A stretch of 37,906 nucleotides of DNA from positions 1-37,906 of the forward strand of contig JAAUUB010000014.1 in NCBI GenBank assembly GCA_012031215.1, given 5' to 3'. The notes under the pieces were generated by a model, which was not told the DNA's origin, did no database searches, and saw only the letters and a program-made list of their open reading frames with translations. The position numbers and the translations under genes are program-made. Source of the stretch: Microscillaceae bacterium. GTDB taxonomy: Bacteria; Bacteroidota; Bacteroidia; Cytophagales; Microscillaceae. Positions 1 through 9,554 of the stretch are shown piece after piece; within the stretch, counting starts at the first letter, position 1; each line of letters opens with the position of its first letter.

Positions 1-251
1 AATAGTGGCTCTTTTTGCACGAATTGTGGAAGAGGCTGTTTCAATCTTCATGAGGCTTGGCCTCAGGCCCACTGGCTAATAAATCAAAATTATAAAAAAG
101 GCAACGGTTAAGCAAATAGAAGAAAAAATTTCCCAAAAATTTCCCAAAAATTTAATTTTATTGATATAAAATATAATTATTTCAGTTTTCAGAATCCCGC
201 CCAAAAGTGCTAAATTGCAATTTGTTAAGAGAAAAATTGAATTACAAGAAC

Positions 252-899
252 ATGCGCATCATTTGCCTTTCTGATACCCATGGCCAGCACCGGCAGGTGC
301 TTGTTCCTCCCGGCGATATGCTTATCCATGCCGGAGATTTTACGCGCCGGGGCCAGGCCGGAGAAATTGCCGATTTTAATGACTGGCTCGGCACATTGCC
401 ACACCCTCACAAGGTGGTGGTGGCGGGCAATCACGACTGGCTATTTGAACAAGACCCGCACCAGGCCCGGGCTTTGCTCACCCACGCCCACTATCTCGAG
501 GAGGAGGCCCTGGTGATAGGGGGTTTGCGCCTGTGGGGTTCGCCCATTACGCCCTGGTTTTTTGATTGGGCTTTCAACCGCTTTCGGGGGGATGACATTC
601 GCCGGCACTGGGAAATGATTCCTTCGGACACGGATATTTTGATTACTCACGGACCTCCATTTGGCCAGCTTGACCTCACCCGCCACGGACAGGCCGTAGG
701 CTGCGAAGCACTGGCCCGCGAACTGGAAAGGATACAGCCTCGCTTGCACGTCTTTGGGCATATCCACGAAGGCTATGGTTCGGTGCAGGCAGGCCCTACC
801 TGTTTTGTCAATGCCAGTGTGCTAGACGTGCAATACGTGCTGGTCAATGCCCCCTGGGTGGTGGATTCGGAAACCTGGAGGGCCGAGGCAGGCTCTTAG
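252..899 (+). CDS. Calcineurin-like metallophosphoesterase
   Basis: About 215 residues. The whole protein is one metallophosphatase domain of the small MPPED/239FB-like type. Motifs appear in order: SDTHG near the N-terminus (D-x-H), GDF about 35 residues in, GNHD at about 75, THGPP at about 150 and GHIHEG at about 185, giving the full set of dimetal ligands. It probably hydrolyses a phosphomono- or diester, but the substrate cannot be told from sequence. An in-frame GTG lies 45 bases upstream (207), but ATG 252 puts the first catalytic motif at the usual distance from the N-terminus, so I prefer it. The protein is cytosolic, with no signal peptide. The gene stands alone and is followed directly by a hairpin terminator. 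Confidence 0.9.
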   Translation: MRIICLSDTHGQHRQVLVPPGDMLIHAGDFTRRGQAGEIADFNDWLGTLPHPHKVVVAGNHDWLFEQDPHQARALLTHAHYLEEEALVIGGLRLWGSPITPWFFDWAFNRFRGDDIRRHWEMIPSDTDILITHGPPFGQLDLTRHGQAVGCEALARELERIQPRLHVFGHIHEGYGSVQAGPTCFVNASVLDVQYVLVNAPWVVDSETWRAEAGS

Positions 900-914
900 C
901 CCGCCCGAAACAAA

Positions 915-942
915 AAAAAGCCTTGCTCGCGCAAGACTTTTT
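915..942 (+). terminator. Intrinsic terminator of the phosphoesterase gene
   Basis: A 12-bp stem with one mismatch (arms AAAAAGCCTTGC and GCAAGACTTTTT) around a TCGC loop. It begins 15 bases after the stop codon and the right arm ends in a T tract. Confidence 0.7.
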
Positions 943-1323
943 GAACAAAGAACTGTGTGTAATCGGAAGGACCGTGGGAGACATACAAATCATCCAAGTA
1001 TGAAGCTTTCAGAAACAGTTGTACCTGTAACTGGAGTCCTCATTGAAAAGACTTGTTGATAATTTCTTTTATGGAGATACTGAGAAGAAGAAGCGTGTTG
1101 GTTCTGATATATATCAGAATGATGATGTAATGTTAGGGGCTTTTTTTGAAAAAAACAAGGGCAAAGCGAAATTTTTTTGTTTTTGACTGCTTCAAAAAAG
1201 GGCCTTTGCGGGCAAAATGCAATATATATGCGCTTAAAAAGCGTGAAGAGGCCAGTTATTTTGTAAAAACCTGCCTAAGGTTTCACGACCTTTCGAACCT
1301 CAGAGCCGCTTTGAGAAAAACCA
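943..1323. other. Gene-free, AT-rich spacer (about 380 bp)
   Basis: No convincing gene. Two plus-strand open frames have no family resemblance and poor codon structure. On the minus strand one frame stays open for about 48 codons from roughly 1042 down to a stop at 897-899. It lacks a start codon and runs through the terminator hairpin, although part of it (around 940-1010) has protein-like composition. The spacer may hold a decayed gene end. I see no RNA gene or repeat. Confidence 0.4.
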
Positions 1324-3051
1324 TTACATCTGAATACGGCGTTTGCGCTGTTCAAAATAATTGGCCAGGGCCTCGGCCGATAGGGTGTTGAGGGTTTGGG
1401 AGGCAGGGAGAAAGCCTTTGCGGGCCATCTGTACCCCATAGCGTACATCGGCAATGCCGGCCATATCGTGGGCATCCGGGTTGATACTGAGCAAAATGCC
1501 TTTCTCCCGGGCTTTTTCTACCCAGGTCCAGTCCAGGTCGAGCCGATAAGGGGAGGCATTGATTTCGATGACCACTCCGTGCGCGGCACAGGCCTCGAGA
1601 ATGGCTTCATAGTCCAGCGGGTAGCCTTCGCGCCGCAGCAAGATTCGCCCACTGAGGTGGCCCAGGATAGTGGTATAGGGATGGGCAATGGCTTTCAGGA
1701 GGCGCTGGGTAGCCTTGGCTTGGTCCATTTTCAGGTTGGCATGCACCGAGGCAATCAAGAAATCAAACGTTTGTAAAACCTCCTCGGGATAATCCAGGCT
1801 TCCATCCGCCAGGATATCGGCTTCTATGCCTTTGAAGATGCGGAAGGGGGCCAGGGCTTGGTTCAGAGCATCTATTTCGGCGTGTTGGGCCTGGATTTGG
1901 GCGATTTTCAGACCATTGGCGTAAAAAGCCGATTGAGAATGGTCGGTAATGCCCAGGTATTCATAACCGGCCTTTTGGCAGGCCCGGGCCATTTCCTCGA
2001 GGCGATGCTTGCCATCGCTGTAGGTAGAGTGGGCGTGGAGAATGCCTTTCAGGTCTTTGGTCTCGAGAAGGGCAAGCGGAAAATCCGACCGGGGGGGACC
2101 TTCGCGCGTTTCGGGAGGATGATAAGCAAAGCCCAGGGCTTCGTAAAAGGCCGCTTCGGAGGAGAAATTTTGCAGCCGGGCCAGTTGCATCAGGCTTTGG
2201 GTCTGGGCCGGAGCCACAAATCCCAGGTGGGCGGGCGCGGCCGTATTTACAAACCGCTCCGCCACGAGCTGTGCCGGGGGACAATAACGCACCTGCACCC
2301 GAAGCTGGTTTTCCCGAAAACGGCCCGCCCAGACAAAGAGGCGGCTTTGCCGGAGGTCTTTTCCAAAAAATCGACCTGGTCAAGGGCGGCAAAAAGTCTT
2401 TGTTTCGTCGGGACCGCTGGTCAAAAAATCCAGTTGTTCAATCACGGGAAGGCTGCGCCGAAGCTGTCCCACTAGTTCCAGAGAAATGTCTTGCGCATTG
2501 GCAAAAGCAAGCACCTGGGCGGCGGCCTTTTCGGCCTGAGGAAGGCGTACCTTGCCCGTGTTCTCGAGGCGAAAGAGCAGGGCCTGCCGGATATTTTCCT
2601 GGGTCTTGGCCCCGAAACCTTTCAAGGGCGCAATTTGATTGTTTTCACAGGCCTCGAGCAGGGCCGTGAGGTCTTCAAAGCCATAGCCTTTCCAAAGGGT
2701 TTGTACCTTTTTAACGCCCAGCCCATCCAGCGAAAGCATGGCTACCACCCCCGCCGGTATCTGTGCCAGCAAATCTCCCAGTTGGCGAAACTGTCCATTG
2801 GTGCGGGCATCGTCTATTTTGGCGGCCAGGGCCTTGCCTATGCCTTCCAGTTTTTCTATTTCGGCCTGCGACATCTCGGCCAGGGGCTTCTCGAGCTTTT
2901 CCAGATGGAAAGCTGCCGTTTGGTAAGAACGTACCTTGAAGCTGTTTTCGCCTTGCAACTCGAGCAAGGCTCCGTAAAGCTTGATTTGCCGAATGATTTC
3001 CTCGTTTTTCAAAAGAATGGACGCTAATGGGTGTATCTGGGCCAAGGCCAC
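1324..3051 (-). CDS. polX: PolX-family protein with C-terminal PHP domain (two frame breaks)
   Basis: N-terminal helix-hairpin-helix and PolX region, a degenerate polymerase palm, then a PHP phosphoesterase domain. About 570 residues when rejoined, the normal PolX length. PHP motifs are intact: HAHSTYSDG, GITDHS, KGIEADIL, SVHANL, GHLSGR, and NPDAHD near the end. In the palm, the usual GSxRR is GQLRR and the catalytic D-x-D site reads QLDFL, so polymerase activity is doubtful while 3'-5' exonuclease/phosphoesterase activity of PHP looks possible. The frame breaks at an A run at 2391-2395 and again at a T run at 2359-2362. Between and beyond them the protein reads on as AALDQVDFLEK and DLRQSRLFVWAGRF. 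The start is GTG at 3051, with no better ATG nearby. Confidence 0.88.
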
Positions 3052-3181
3052 TCTACAAATGTAGGCCTATTTGAGAAAAATTGAAAGCAAGCATCTTAAT
3101 AAACGCCAATGTTGATATCAAATACAAATAATCAGTTTAGGGGCTATCCGGGGCTGGCAAGGGCCCGGATTTTTTTGTGCT

Positions 3182-4038
3182 TCAGTCCTCAGGCTTAGCG
3201 CCATAGTGTCGGAGGGAGTGCAGTTCGTGGGTATAGACCTGCCTTTGGAGATGAAAAATACCCCGGGCATCCAGTTTATCCAGGCGCACCTGATCGAGGG
3301 CGTGCCAGATGTAATATTCGCCACCTTGCCTGGGCAGAGCTGGGTAAAGCGCCTGAGCGATGACCTCCTCCGGGGCGACCACTATGCCCACGTGCACCAC
3401 TTTTCCCTGGCGGGCAAAAAAGCCAAATCGCCTGTTTGGGCCTCTTTGATAGGTATTTCTTGGCCTTGAGTCGCCTGCTGGCGGGCATCGCGCCAGAGGG
3501 TAAAACCACTCATCCGAAACACCATCTGGGTAAAACCGGAGCAGTCTATGCCCCAGGGGCTTTTGCCACCCCAGAGGTAAGGGCTGTACTGATAGCTTTC
3601 GGCCCAGTGGCGCAGGGTTTTTTGGGAAAGTGTTTGTGGGGATGGCGAGAAAGGGGCTTCCCACTGCCAGGGGGGCACATCTGGCCCCAGCAAACCCGGG
3701 CCAGCCAAAAAAGGCAGGTAGCTCCCCCGGCAAAGCCATTGGGACGCTCCCGTCTGGGGCTGGTGCAGGCGTGAAGCCGCCTCCACCACAAAAGGGAGTT
3801 GCTGAGCACACAAAATGCGATAAGTTGCTTCGGAAATGGCGAGGTGCTGCCCTCGGTCTATCCAGCCTGTATAGTCATCGGCGGCAATACGAATATGTAG
3901 CCATTTTTCGTCGGGGGAAAGGGCCATTACCGAATAGGCATCGCCAAATAACAGTTGGGTGCAAAGCTCGCTGCGGTCGGCAGGTTCTGTGCGAACCGGT
4001 ACCAAGCTGAGGGCACAGCCGCCAAACTCCCGCACCAT
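3182..4038 (-). CDS. SH3 plus NlpC/P60 cell-wall peptidase (one frame break)
   Basis: About 285 residues when rejoined. Residues 10-65 look like a bacterial SH3 domain (WLHIRIAADDYTGWI). The NlpC/P60 (C40) domain follows, with the catalytic Cys at about residue 166 in WGIDCSGF and the catalytic His in VVHVGIVV. The family cleaves D-Glu-diamino acid bonds of peptidoglycan stem peptides. No signal peptide is visible at this start. The frame breaks at the six-A run 3416-3421; after it the protein resumes as FFARQGKVVHVGI to the true stop at 3182. The start ATG overlaps the probable stop of the upstream OmpA-type gene (TAATG), so the two are likely translationally coupled and both act on the cell envelope. 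Confidence 0.85.
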
Positions 4039-6079
4039 TATTTTTCAGAATATTGATTTCAACCCGGCGATTGAGGGCGCGGGCTTCTTCGGTCAGTTCA
4101 CGGCTTAGGGGCCGGGTTCCTCCGTAAGATTTGAGCTTTATCCGGTCGGGGTTAATACTGCCCTGATTGATAAGGTATGTTTTTACGGCTTTTACACGGT
4201 TGTAGCCCAGCTCCATTTGGTCTTTGGGCTTGCCAAATACCTCGGTATGGCCTTCCAGCCGGATGACCATATTGGGATTGTCTTTCAGGGTTTTGATGAG
4301 GCGGTTCAGCTCCGGAAAAGATTCGGGCAAGAGGTTAAACTTGGTTCGCTCAAAGAAGATATTGCGCAGCCTTACCCGGGCCCCTTCCTCGATGGGCACC
4401 AGGTAGAGGTCTTTGCGAATTTCTTCATACGTCGTTTTACCTGTCAGGTCAATATTTTCTTCTTCGGGGATATAACCGGGGGCCTCGGCCAGGATGGCAT
4501 AGATTTTATCCAGCGGGAGCACAATTTTGTATTCGCCTGTTTGGGGATTAGAGGAAGCATTGCCGGCATTTTCGCCACCAGGCAGCAATTCATAAATGAT
4601 GCTGGCACTGATCGGCTCCCGGGTTTTGGCATTATACACATTGCCCAGAATAAGCACCACTGGGTCGGGTTTGTTTTCTTCGGAGAGGCGCACCCGAAAA
4701 ATATCGCTTTCGCCCACCGAATTGGCATAAGAAGTATAATAGGCAAAATCAGCTTTGGCCGAAATGCTGAAATACGCTTCCCATTGGGGCGTGTTGATGG
4801 TAGGGCCGAGGTTTTGGGGTTCACTCCATCGTTTCCAGCTTTCATCGAGGCGCCGGGTTACAAAAATATCATTGGAACCGTAGCCACTCAGCCCGCTGGT
4901 GGAGTAGTAAAGCGTTTTACCATCTGAGGCCAGGAAGGGAGAGGTTTCGCTAGCGGCGGTATTGACCACGGGACCCAGGTTTTCGGGCGTGGACCAAGAG
5001 CCATCCCCTTGCAATCGGGAAAAATACATATCTTTTCCTCCGAAGGTATCATTGCGTTGTACAGTCATCAGCAAGATTTTGCCATCTTGAGAAAGGCAAA
5101 ACTCCGAGTATTTGTCGCGGTTATAATAATTTTGGATAAGTACCTTTTGAGGAGTGGCCCAGCGATTCTGACTAAGGCGTTTGGTTACTGAGAGGCCCTG
5201 CTCCAGACTGCCATCCGGGTTATAATAGTTATTGAGCAACATAGAGTTGCCATCGGGCGAGATAGAAAAAGAGGAGTTGTGATGGGGGGTGTTGATAGGT
5301 TCGCCAATATTGCGGGCTTCGCTAAATGAGCCGTCCGGCTTAATTTCGGCATACCAAACGTCTTGTTTGTCAGGCCCTCCCACATTTTGAGGGTGGTTGG
5401 AGCGGGTAAAGAAAATCATTTTACCATCCGGGGTAACCATTGGGGCAATTTCTTGGTGAGGCGAATTGATGCTGGAACCCAGATTTTCTGGCTTGGATTT
5501 AAGGTCTAGGTCAGTGGCCAGGTTGATAGTGGCTTCAACGGGGGTTTTGCTGTCGGAAATGCCAATGGCATCAATTTGATTAAAACCCGGTACTTTGGAA
5601 GTACTGAGCACAACTTTTACGGCCTGTATCATAAAATCCGTTTTGACAAAAATGGGAAACATACGTCCTTCTACACTGAGGGGGCCTACATTAAAGTTTT
5701 TGTAAACCAGGTGTTCTTTGTCATCAAGGTCATAAACCAAAATCTGGGTGATGGCTCCCGGGTTGTAATTTTCGGCCACCACTACCTGCTCTATGGGCAT
5801 TGGTTCGTCAAAGCCTACTTTTATCCATTCACCCAGGGGATTTTCCGGGCTTTTGGGCGACCAGGCGCACTGGCTTTGGCCTACGGCGGGGAGCTTGTTG
5901 GGCTTGCCAATTACCTGATTGCCACGATATTGATTGGATTGAGGTTTGTCTAAATTGATAAACTCGGAGGAAACTCCCAATACTTTGGAAGCCCATTGCA
6001 CTTTGGGGCTCGACTGGGCCAAAGCCAGGGAAAGTGTCATCCCCCATAAGCCTGCCATTACCAAGATAGTTCGATTCAT
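4038..6079 (-). CDS. PD40-repeat OmpA-family outer-membrane or periplasmic protein
   Basis: About 680 residues. Signal peptide at 1-21 (ends SLALAQ). A discoidin-like beta-sandwich covers about 30-165, WD40-like PD40 propeller repeats about 190-440 (ISPDGNSM, ASDGKTLYYSTSG), a carboxypeptidase-regulatory/CarboxypepD-like fold about 470-545, and a C-terminal OmpA peptidoglycan-binding domain (LEGHTEVFG, YNRVKAVKTYL, NRRVEINIL). This architecture is typical of Bacteroidota envelope proteins that resemble PorE-type anchors of the type IX secretion system; that role is only an inference. The literal frame runs on to 3875 inside the next gene. One extra A in the run at 4041-4045 gives a stop at 4038-4040, the normal family end. 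Start 6079 is chosen because the signal peptide begins there. Confidence 0.88.
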
Positions 6080-6165
6080 ATTGCCTGCATGCATAGTGTC
6101 AGATAGATTTTGGCCCGATACGCCGGAGCAAACAAGAGGCCGTTTTGAATATGGGTAATTTATGT

Positions 6166-6181
6166 GCAAACTCCGGTTTGC
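6166..6181 (-). promoter_or_regulatory. Perfect hairpin at the 5' end of the OmpA-gene transcript
   Basis: GCAAAC and GTTTGC arms around a four-base loop. It starts on the last base of the -7 element and covers the expected transcription start. It could be an operator or a stabilising 5' hairpin. Confidence 0.4.
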
Positions 6182-6188
6182 AAATATA
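6181..6188 (-). promoter_or_regulatory. -7 promoter element (TATATTTG) upstream of the OmpA-family gene
   Basis: TATATTTG on the minus strand matches the Bacteroidota -7 consensus TAnnTTTG. No clear -33 TTTG is found at 19-21 bases. The implied leader is about 95 bases. Confidence 0.45.
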
Positions 6189-6378
6189 GTTTTCTTTCTC
6201 TTTTCTTACTCAACAGAAGGCCAAGCCACCCTGAATCTGAGGCAGGAATTACGCGATATCTGCACGGATAGACCTGTATGCAAAGGATTTGCCTTTGGCT
6301 TTTTTTGCTTCCAAGCTCCATTTGCGCTGCTAGTAAAAAGTTTGAAAACTAAACCAATGGAGAGGATGCATTGCGCGC

Positions 6379-7163
6379 TCAAAATTTGCGAAATTCATAG
6401 CCTAAAAAAATACTATCGCCTAAAAACAAGGATACCACAAAGGCAATCCCGCCTAAGAGAAGACCGATGAGCAGGTAGGTGAGAAAACTCCCTCCCGCAC
6501 CAAAAAGGCCCGCAAAGCCTGCAATGATGGCCAAAATGCCCGGCCAGCTAAATAAGCCATACTTTACGAAAAATTCGTAGGCCGCCCGAGGGCCGTCTGA
6601 TTCACTGACCAGAAAAATATAGGAAAAAATTGCGAAGGCAAAGCCCAAGGCAAATACAATCAGTTCAAAAATGCTTAATACACTTGCTGTAAAGAGAAAC
6701 AAACCCATCAATAGCGTCAAGATTAAAAAAATACCCAGCACCAGCCCTACCATGAACCAGTCCAGTTCTAGCCATTTGAAGAAAGCAAAGCCAAAGGCGG
6801 CGCGCTTTCTTTTGGAAGGCTTTTGGTGTCGGGTAGTGGAGGGGTGCTTTTGGCGAAGATTTTTTGCGAAAACTTCTGCTGGCGCTTGGTCTTCGTCCAG
6901 GAAGTGCTCACAGGCCTGCTTTCGGGGGCTAATGGAGCGTTAATAGGGGCAGGCGGGCTTTTCTGGAAAAAAAGAGGAGCATTTTGACGGTATTCGGTCG
7001 CCAGCTCATCATCGGCCTGGGGGCCTTCGGCGGCGGCTTCGGCTATTTTCTCCCCAGGAGCGCGGCGGGTGCTGTCGTTGTAGGCATATAAACTGGCAGG
7101 AAAATAAAACAGCCCGTAAAGAAGAATGGAAATCAGAAGATACACCTTGTGTTGTTTTTTCAT
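6379..7163 (-). CDS. Uncharacterised membrane protein with Pro-rich exported segment (one frame break)
   Basis: I do not recognise a named family. Read literally there are two short open frames, 6768-7163 and 6379-6753. Adding one base to the T run at 6821-6824 joins them into one protein of about 260 residues: a signal-like hydrophobic N-terminus (LISILLYGLFYFPASLYA), an Ala/Pro-rich low-complexity stretch to about residue 110, a basic KKPSKRKR patch, then four or so hydrophobic segments (VGLVLGIFLILTLLMGLFLF, SIFELIVFALGFAFAIFSYI, PGILAIIAGFAGLFG, YLLIGLLLGGIAFVVSLFLG). The basic patch followed by glycine-rich membrane helices is common in small Bacteroidota inner-membrane proteins. It lies between the OmpA-type and M28 genes in the same direction. 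Function unknown. Confidence 0.6.
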
Positions 7164-7216
7164 GCCTGCGCATTAAGAAACCAAAAAATCATCAAACCAG
7201 GTAAAACTTACAATCT

Positions 7217-8586
7217 TTAACGATATTGGGCCGCAAAACTGTCTATAAAATCGCGTAATAGGCCAAACAAACCCTCAAATTTAGTGAGTGGAAGTGTTTC
7301 GGGGCGGTCAAAGACATCATGATACGCCGAAATCCCCCCCAGGGTGTAGAGGAAAATGGCCGGAACCCCGCTTCTTGAAAAAAATAATGGTCAGAATTGG
7401 CCGCCAGCCCCCGGCGCGCGAGCTTAGGCAAATATTGGTGCGTCTCATTGAGGCGATGCAGTCGCTCAAAGGCTTCTTGCAATACACCGCCATTGACCAC
7501 CATGGCCCCCTCATCGCCAGTGCCCACCAGGTCCAGATTGACCAGAAAATTAATTTGTTCTAGCGGAAATAGCGGGTTTTTGACATAGTGCAAAGAACCC
7601 AGCAGGCCAATTTCTTCGGCAGAAAAAGCCATAAAGACCAGGGAAAAGGGCGGGCGGTTCTCGGGCCGGGCATAATGGCGGGCCAGCTCCAGGAGCATCG
7701 CAATTCCGCTGGCATTGTCATTCGCTCCGGGAAAATAAACCCCTTCTCCCATTTGTCCCAAATGGTCATAATGCGCCGAAACCACAAAATATTGCTCTTT
7801 TGCCTGAGTGCCGGGCAAATACCCAATCACATTTTGGGTTTCATAATCTGGCACAAGCTGGGCATCCAGTCGGTATTTGATGTTGATTTTGGATGCCGGC
7901 TGGGCTTGCAGGATGGCATCGAGTTGGCTTTGCAAGACCTCAAAATAAGGGGGGCTAAGGGCCTTTTGAGACAGCGCGGCGACCAGCTTTTGTTCTTTTT
8001 GCGCAATCACTACCGGGCAACTGTATATCTTATCAATCAGGGCCTGGGGCAATTCAATCATACGTTCAAAAGCAAAGGCGGGTAAAAGCAAGGCTTTGCG
8101 TTTCAAGTTTTGCTTCAGAAACTGTGTCTGGGCCTCTGGCTGGCTAAATATCGCGGTATCCAGGGGCAAAAGCTGGGCTTTGCCTTTACCACCCCTTGAA
8201 ATAGCATTGGCAATGAAATCCGTGCCAGGCTGAAGGCGGCTTTTGCCAACCTGCAAGACGACTTGCCCCGGAAAAGTATTGACGGCCAGGGTAAAAGTCT
8301 GAAAATAATCTTCCCCAAGCGGAAGCAAACCGATTTCCTCAAATTGGCCCCGGAGATACCGGGCGGCCTTGCGGTCGCCTTCGTTTACAAAGCCACGCCC
8401 ATGAAAGCCAGGCCCGCAAAGCGTGTCAATCACGGCCTTCGCCTTTTGCATGTCTTGGGCGATGACCATTCGGCCCCCAAAAAGCCCAAGCAGGCCAATC
8501 GCAGCACAGTACCAAAGCCAACTGGTAAACCCGACCCGAATCATAAAATCGGGGCAAACCAACCATAAATTCAAACTTTTGCGCAT
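7217..8586 (-). CDS. M28-family zinc aminopeptidase, exported (one frame break)
   Basis: About 456 residues. An N-terminal hydrophobic signal segment ends near MVIAQ. The zinc peptidase domain carries SAHYDHLG (first ligands), GANDNASGIA, FSAEEIGLLGS (catalytic Glu pair) and NLDLVG, as in M28 aminopeptidases that trim peptides in the periplasm or outside the cell. Read literally the protein ends at 7243 in a nonsense tail. One extra base in the four-C run at 7366-7369 restores the family ending VPAIFLYTLGGISAYHDVFD through to a stop at 7217-7219. Two starts are possible: ATG 8586, or ATG 8544, which gives a more normal 30-residue signal peptide. No protease-associated domain is evident, though about 170 residues separate the N-terminal part from the first zinc motif. 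Confidence 0.87.
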
Positions 8587-8602
8587 AACACTTCAAATTT
8601 CT

Positions 8603-8636
8603 CAAAAATACAATATAAATCAGATTAAAAATCAAG
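8603..8636 (-). promoter_or_regulatory. Putative promoter of the M28 peptidase gene
   Basis: -7 element TATTTTTG (8603-8610) with a CTTG at the -33 place (8633-8636), 22-base spacer. The -7 match is good; the -33 match is partial and the spacing slightly long. Confidence 0.35.
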
Positions 8637-8684
8637 CGGCAAAGCCTTTAAGTGCCTGAATCTCCGGGCGGGAAGCAATAACAA

Positions 8685-8709
8685 AAGCCTTTGCTTTTGG
8701 CAAAGGCTT
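8685..8709 (-). terminator. Hairpin terminator after the TonB-type gene
   Basis: A perfect 10-bp stem (AAGCCTTTGC / GCAAAGGCTT) with a five-base loop lies about 55 bases beyond the tonB-type stop and is followed on the minus strand by TTTTGTTATT. Confidence 0.6.
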
Positions 8710-8763
8710 CTCAAAGAATGGGTAAAAAGCAGTTCTCTCTTCTTTCTTTGCGAGCGAATCTCT

Positions 8764-9455
8764 TTAGCTTAATTTGAAGTAAATCGGGATAGACATCCGC
8801 ACTTTCACATTTCGCCCACGTTGTTTGCCCGGCTTCCATTTGGGGGCACTTTGCAATACCCGCACGGCTTCTTCATCACAACCCGAGCCAATGCCCTTCA
8901 AGACCTTGATTTCGGTGAGCGAACCATCTTTATCCACCACAAATTGTACGAATACCCGGCCTTCCACACCCATACGACGGGCCTGCTTGGGATACTCGAT
9001 TTTTTTGCCGATGTATTTGTAAAAGGCCTCCATGCCGCCGTCGGGCTGGGGTTGCTCTTCTACAATCAGGAACACCTCTTCTTCTTGTGGCTCCACGGGG
9101 GCAGGAGGGGGGGGAGCATTGATTTTGACGGGGGCTTGTACGGGCTTTTCTTCCTGCACTTCCACATCCAGTTCCATTTCTACCTGCTGCTCTATTTCTT
9201 CGTCTTCGGGCACCTCAATAATTTCGGGCTGCTGCAACACAGGGGGGGGGTGGGGGGGGGCATTTCCGTAATGGGAATATCAATCAATTCCGTTTCCTCT
9301 TCGGTCAGGTTGCCCAAATCGATGGTTTCCAAGTCGTCATAAAATTTCCACTCAAAGGCGGTAATCACCAGCACCAGGCTCACAACCAGCCCAATGTTGA
9401 AAAACATCCCTGATTTTTTGTTCACGTCCGCTTCCGGATTCTTTTTTTGTTCCAT
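8764..9455 (-). CDS. TonB-family energy transducer (one frame break in a poly-C tract)
   Basis: About 230 residues. A short cytosolic N-terminus is followed by one membrane anchor (FFNIGLVVSLVLVITAFEW), a long periplasmic Pro/Glu-rich spacer, and a C-terminal TonB domain with YPKQARRMGVEGRVFVQFVV and a conserved final VRMSIPIYF. The protein would transmit proton-motive-force energy from ExbB/ExbD to outer-membrane TonB-dependent receptors; no exbBD is present here. The frame breaks within the proline codons at 9242-9260, where the plus strand reads nine G, one T, nine G. Adding one base gives a continuous poly-Pro stretch into VLQQPEIIEV. The gene has its own good promoter. Confidence 0.9.
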
Positions 9456-9523
9456 GTTTTTTGTTTTTTACGGTAAAGTTTCTGTCAAACAAACATTAAG
9501 TTTGGGTTAAGAAATTCCTGGCA

Positions 9524-9554
9524 CAAATATACCTACATTTTTAGTTAAAGCAAA
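9524..9554 (-). promoter_or_regulatory. Bacteroidota-type promoter of the TonB-family gene
   Basis: TTTG (9551-9554), 19-base spacer, TATATTTG (9524-9531), all on the minus strand. Both elements match the sigma-ABfr consensus and the spacing is ideal. The predicted leader is about 60 bases. The promoter begins directly after the VanZ-like gene ends. Confidence 0.7.

Noticed and set aside
1-111. Open frame on the plus strand from the window edge to a TAA at 109-111 (ends NYKKGNG)
   Set aside because: Only 36 codons, no family features, and no start visible; it could equally be chance. A short direct repeat of AATTTCCCAAA follows at about 128-150.
847-1391. Two plus-strand open frames at 847-1059 and 1146-1391
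   Set aside because: The first overlaps the end of the phosphoesterase gene and the terminator; the second overlaps the polX 3' end. Neither has protein-like structure.
4438-4448. A copy of ACCTGTCAGGT, like the 10.6-kb palindrome, inside the OmpA gene
   Set aside because: It encodes a normal DLTGK stretch and lacks the flanking A and T tracts and the paired arm, so it is probably chance.
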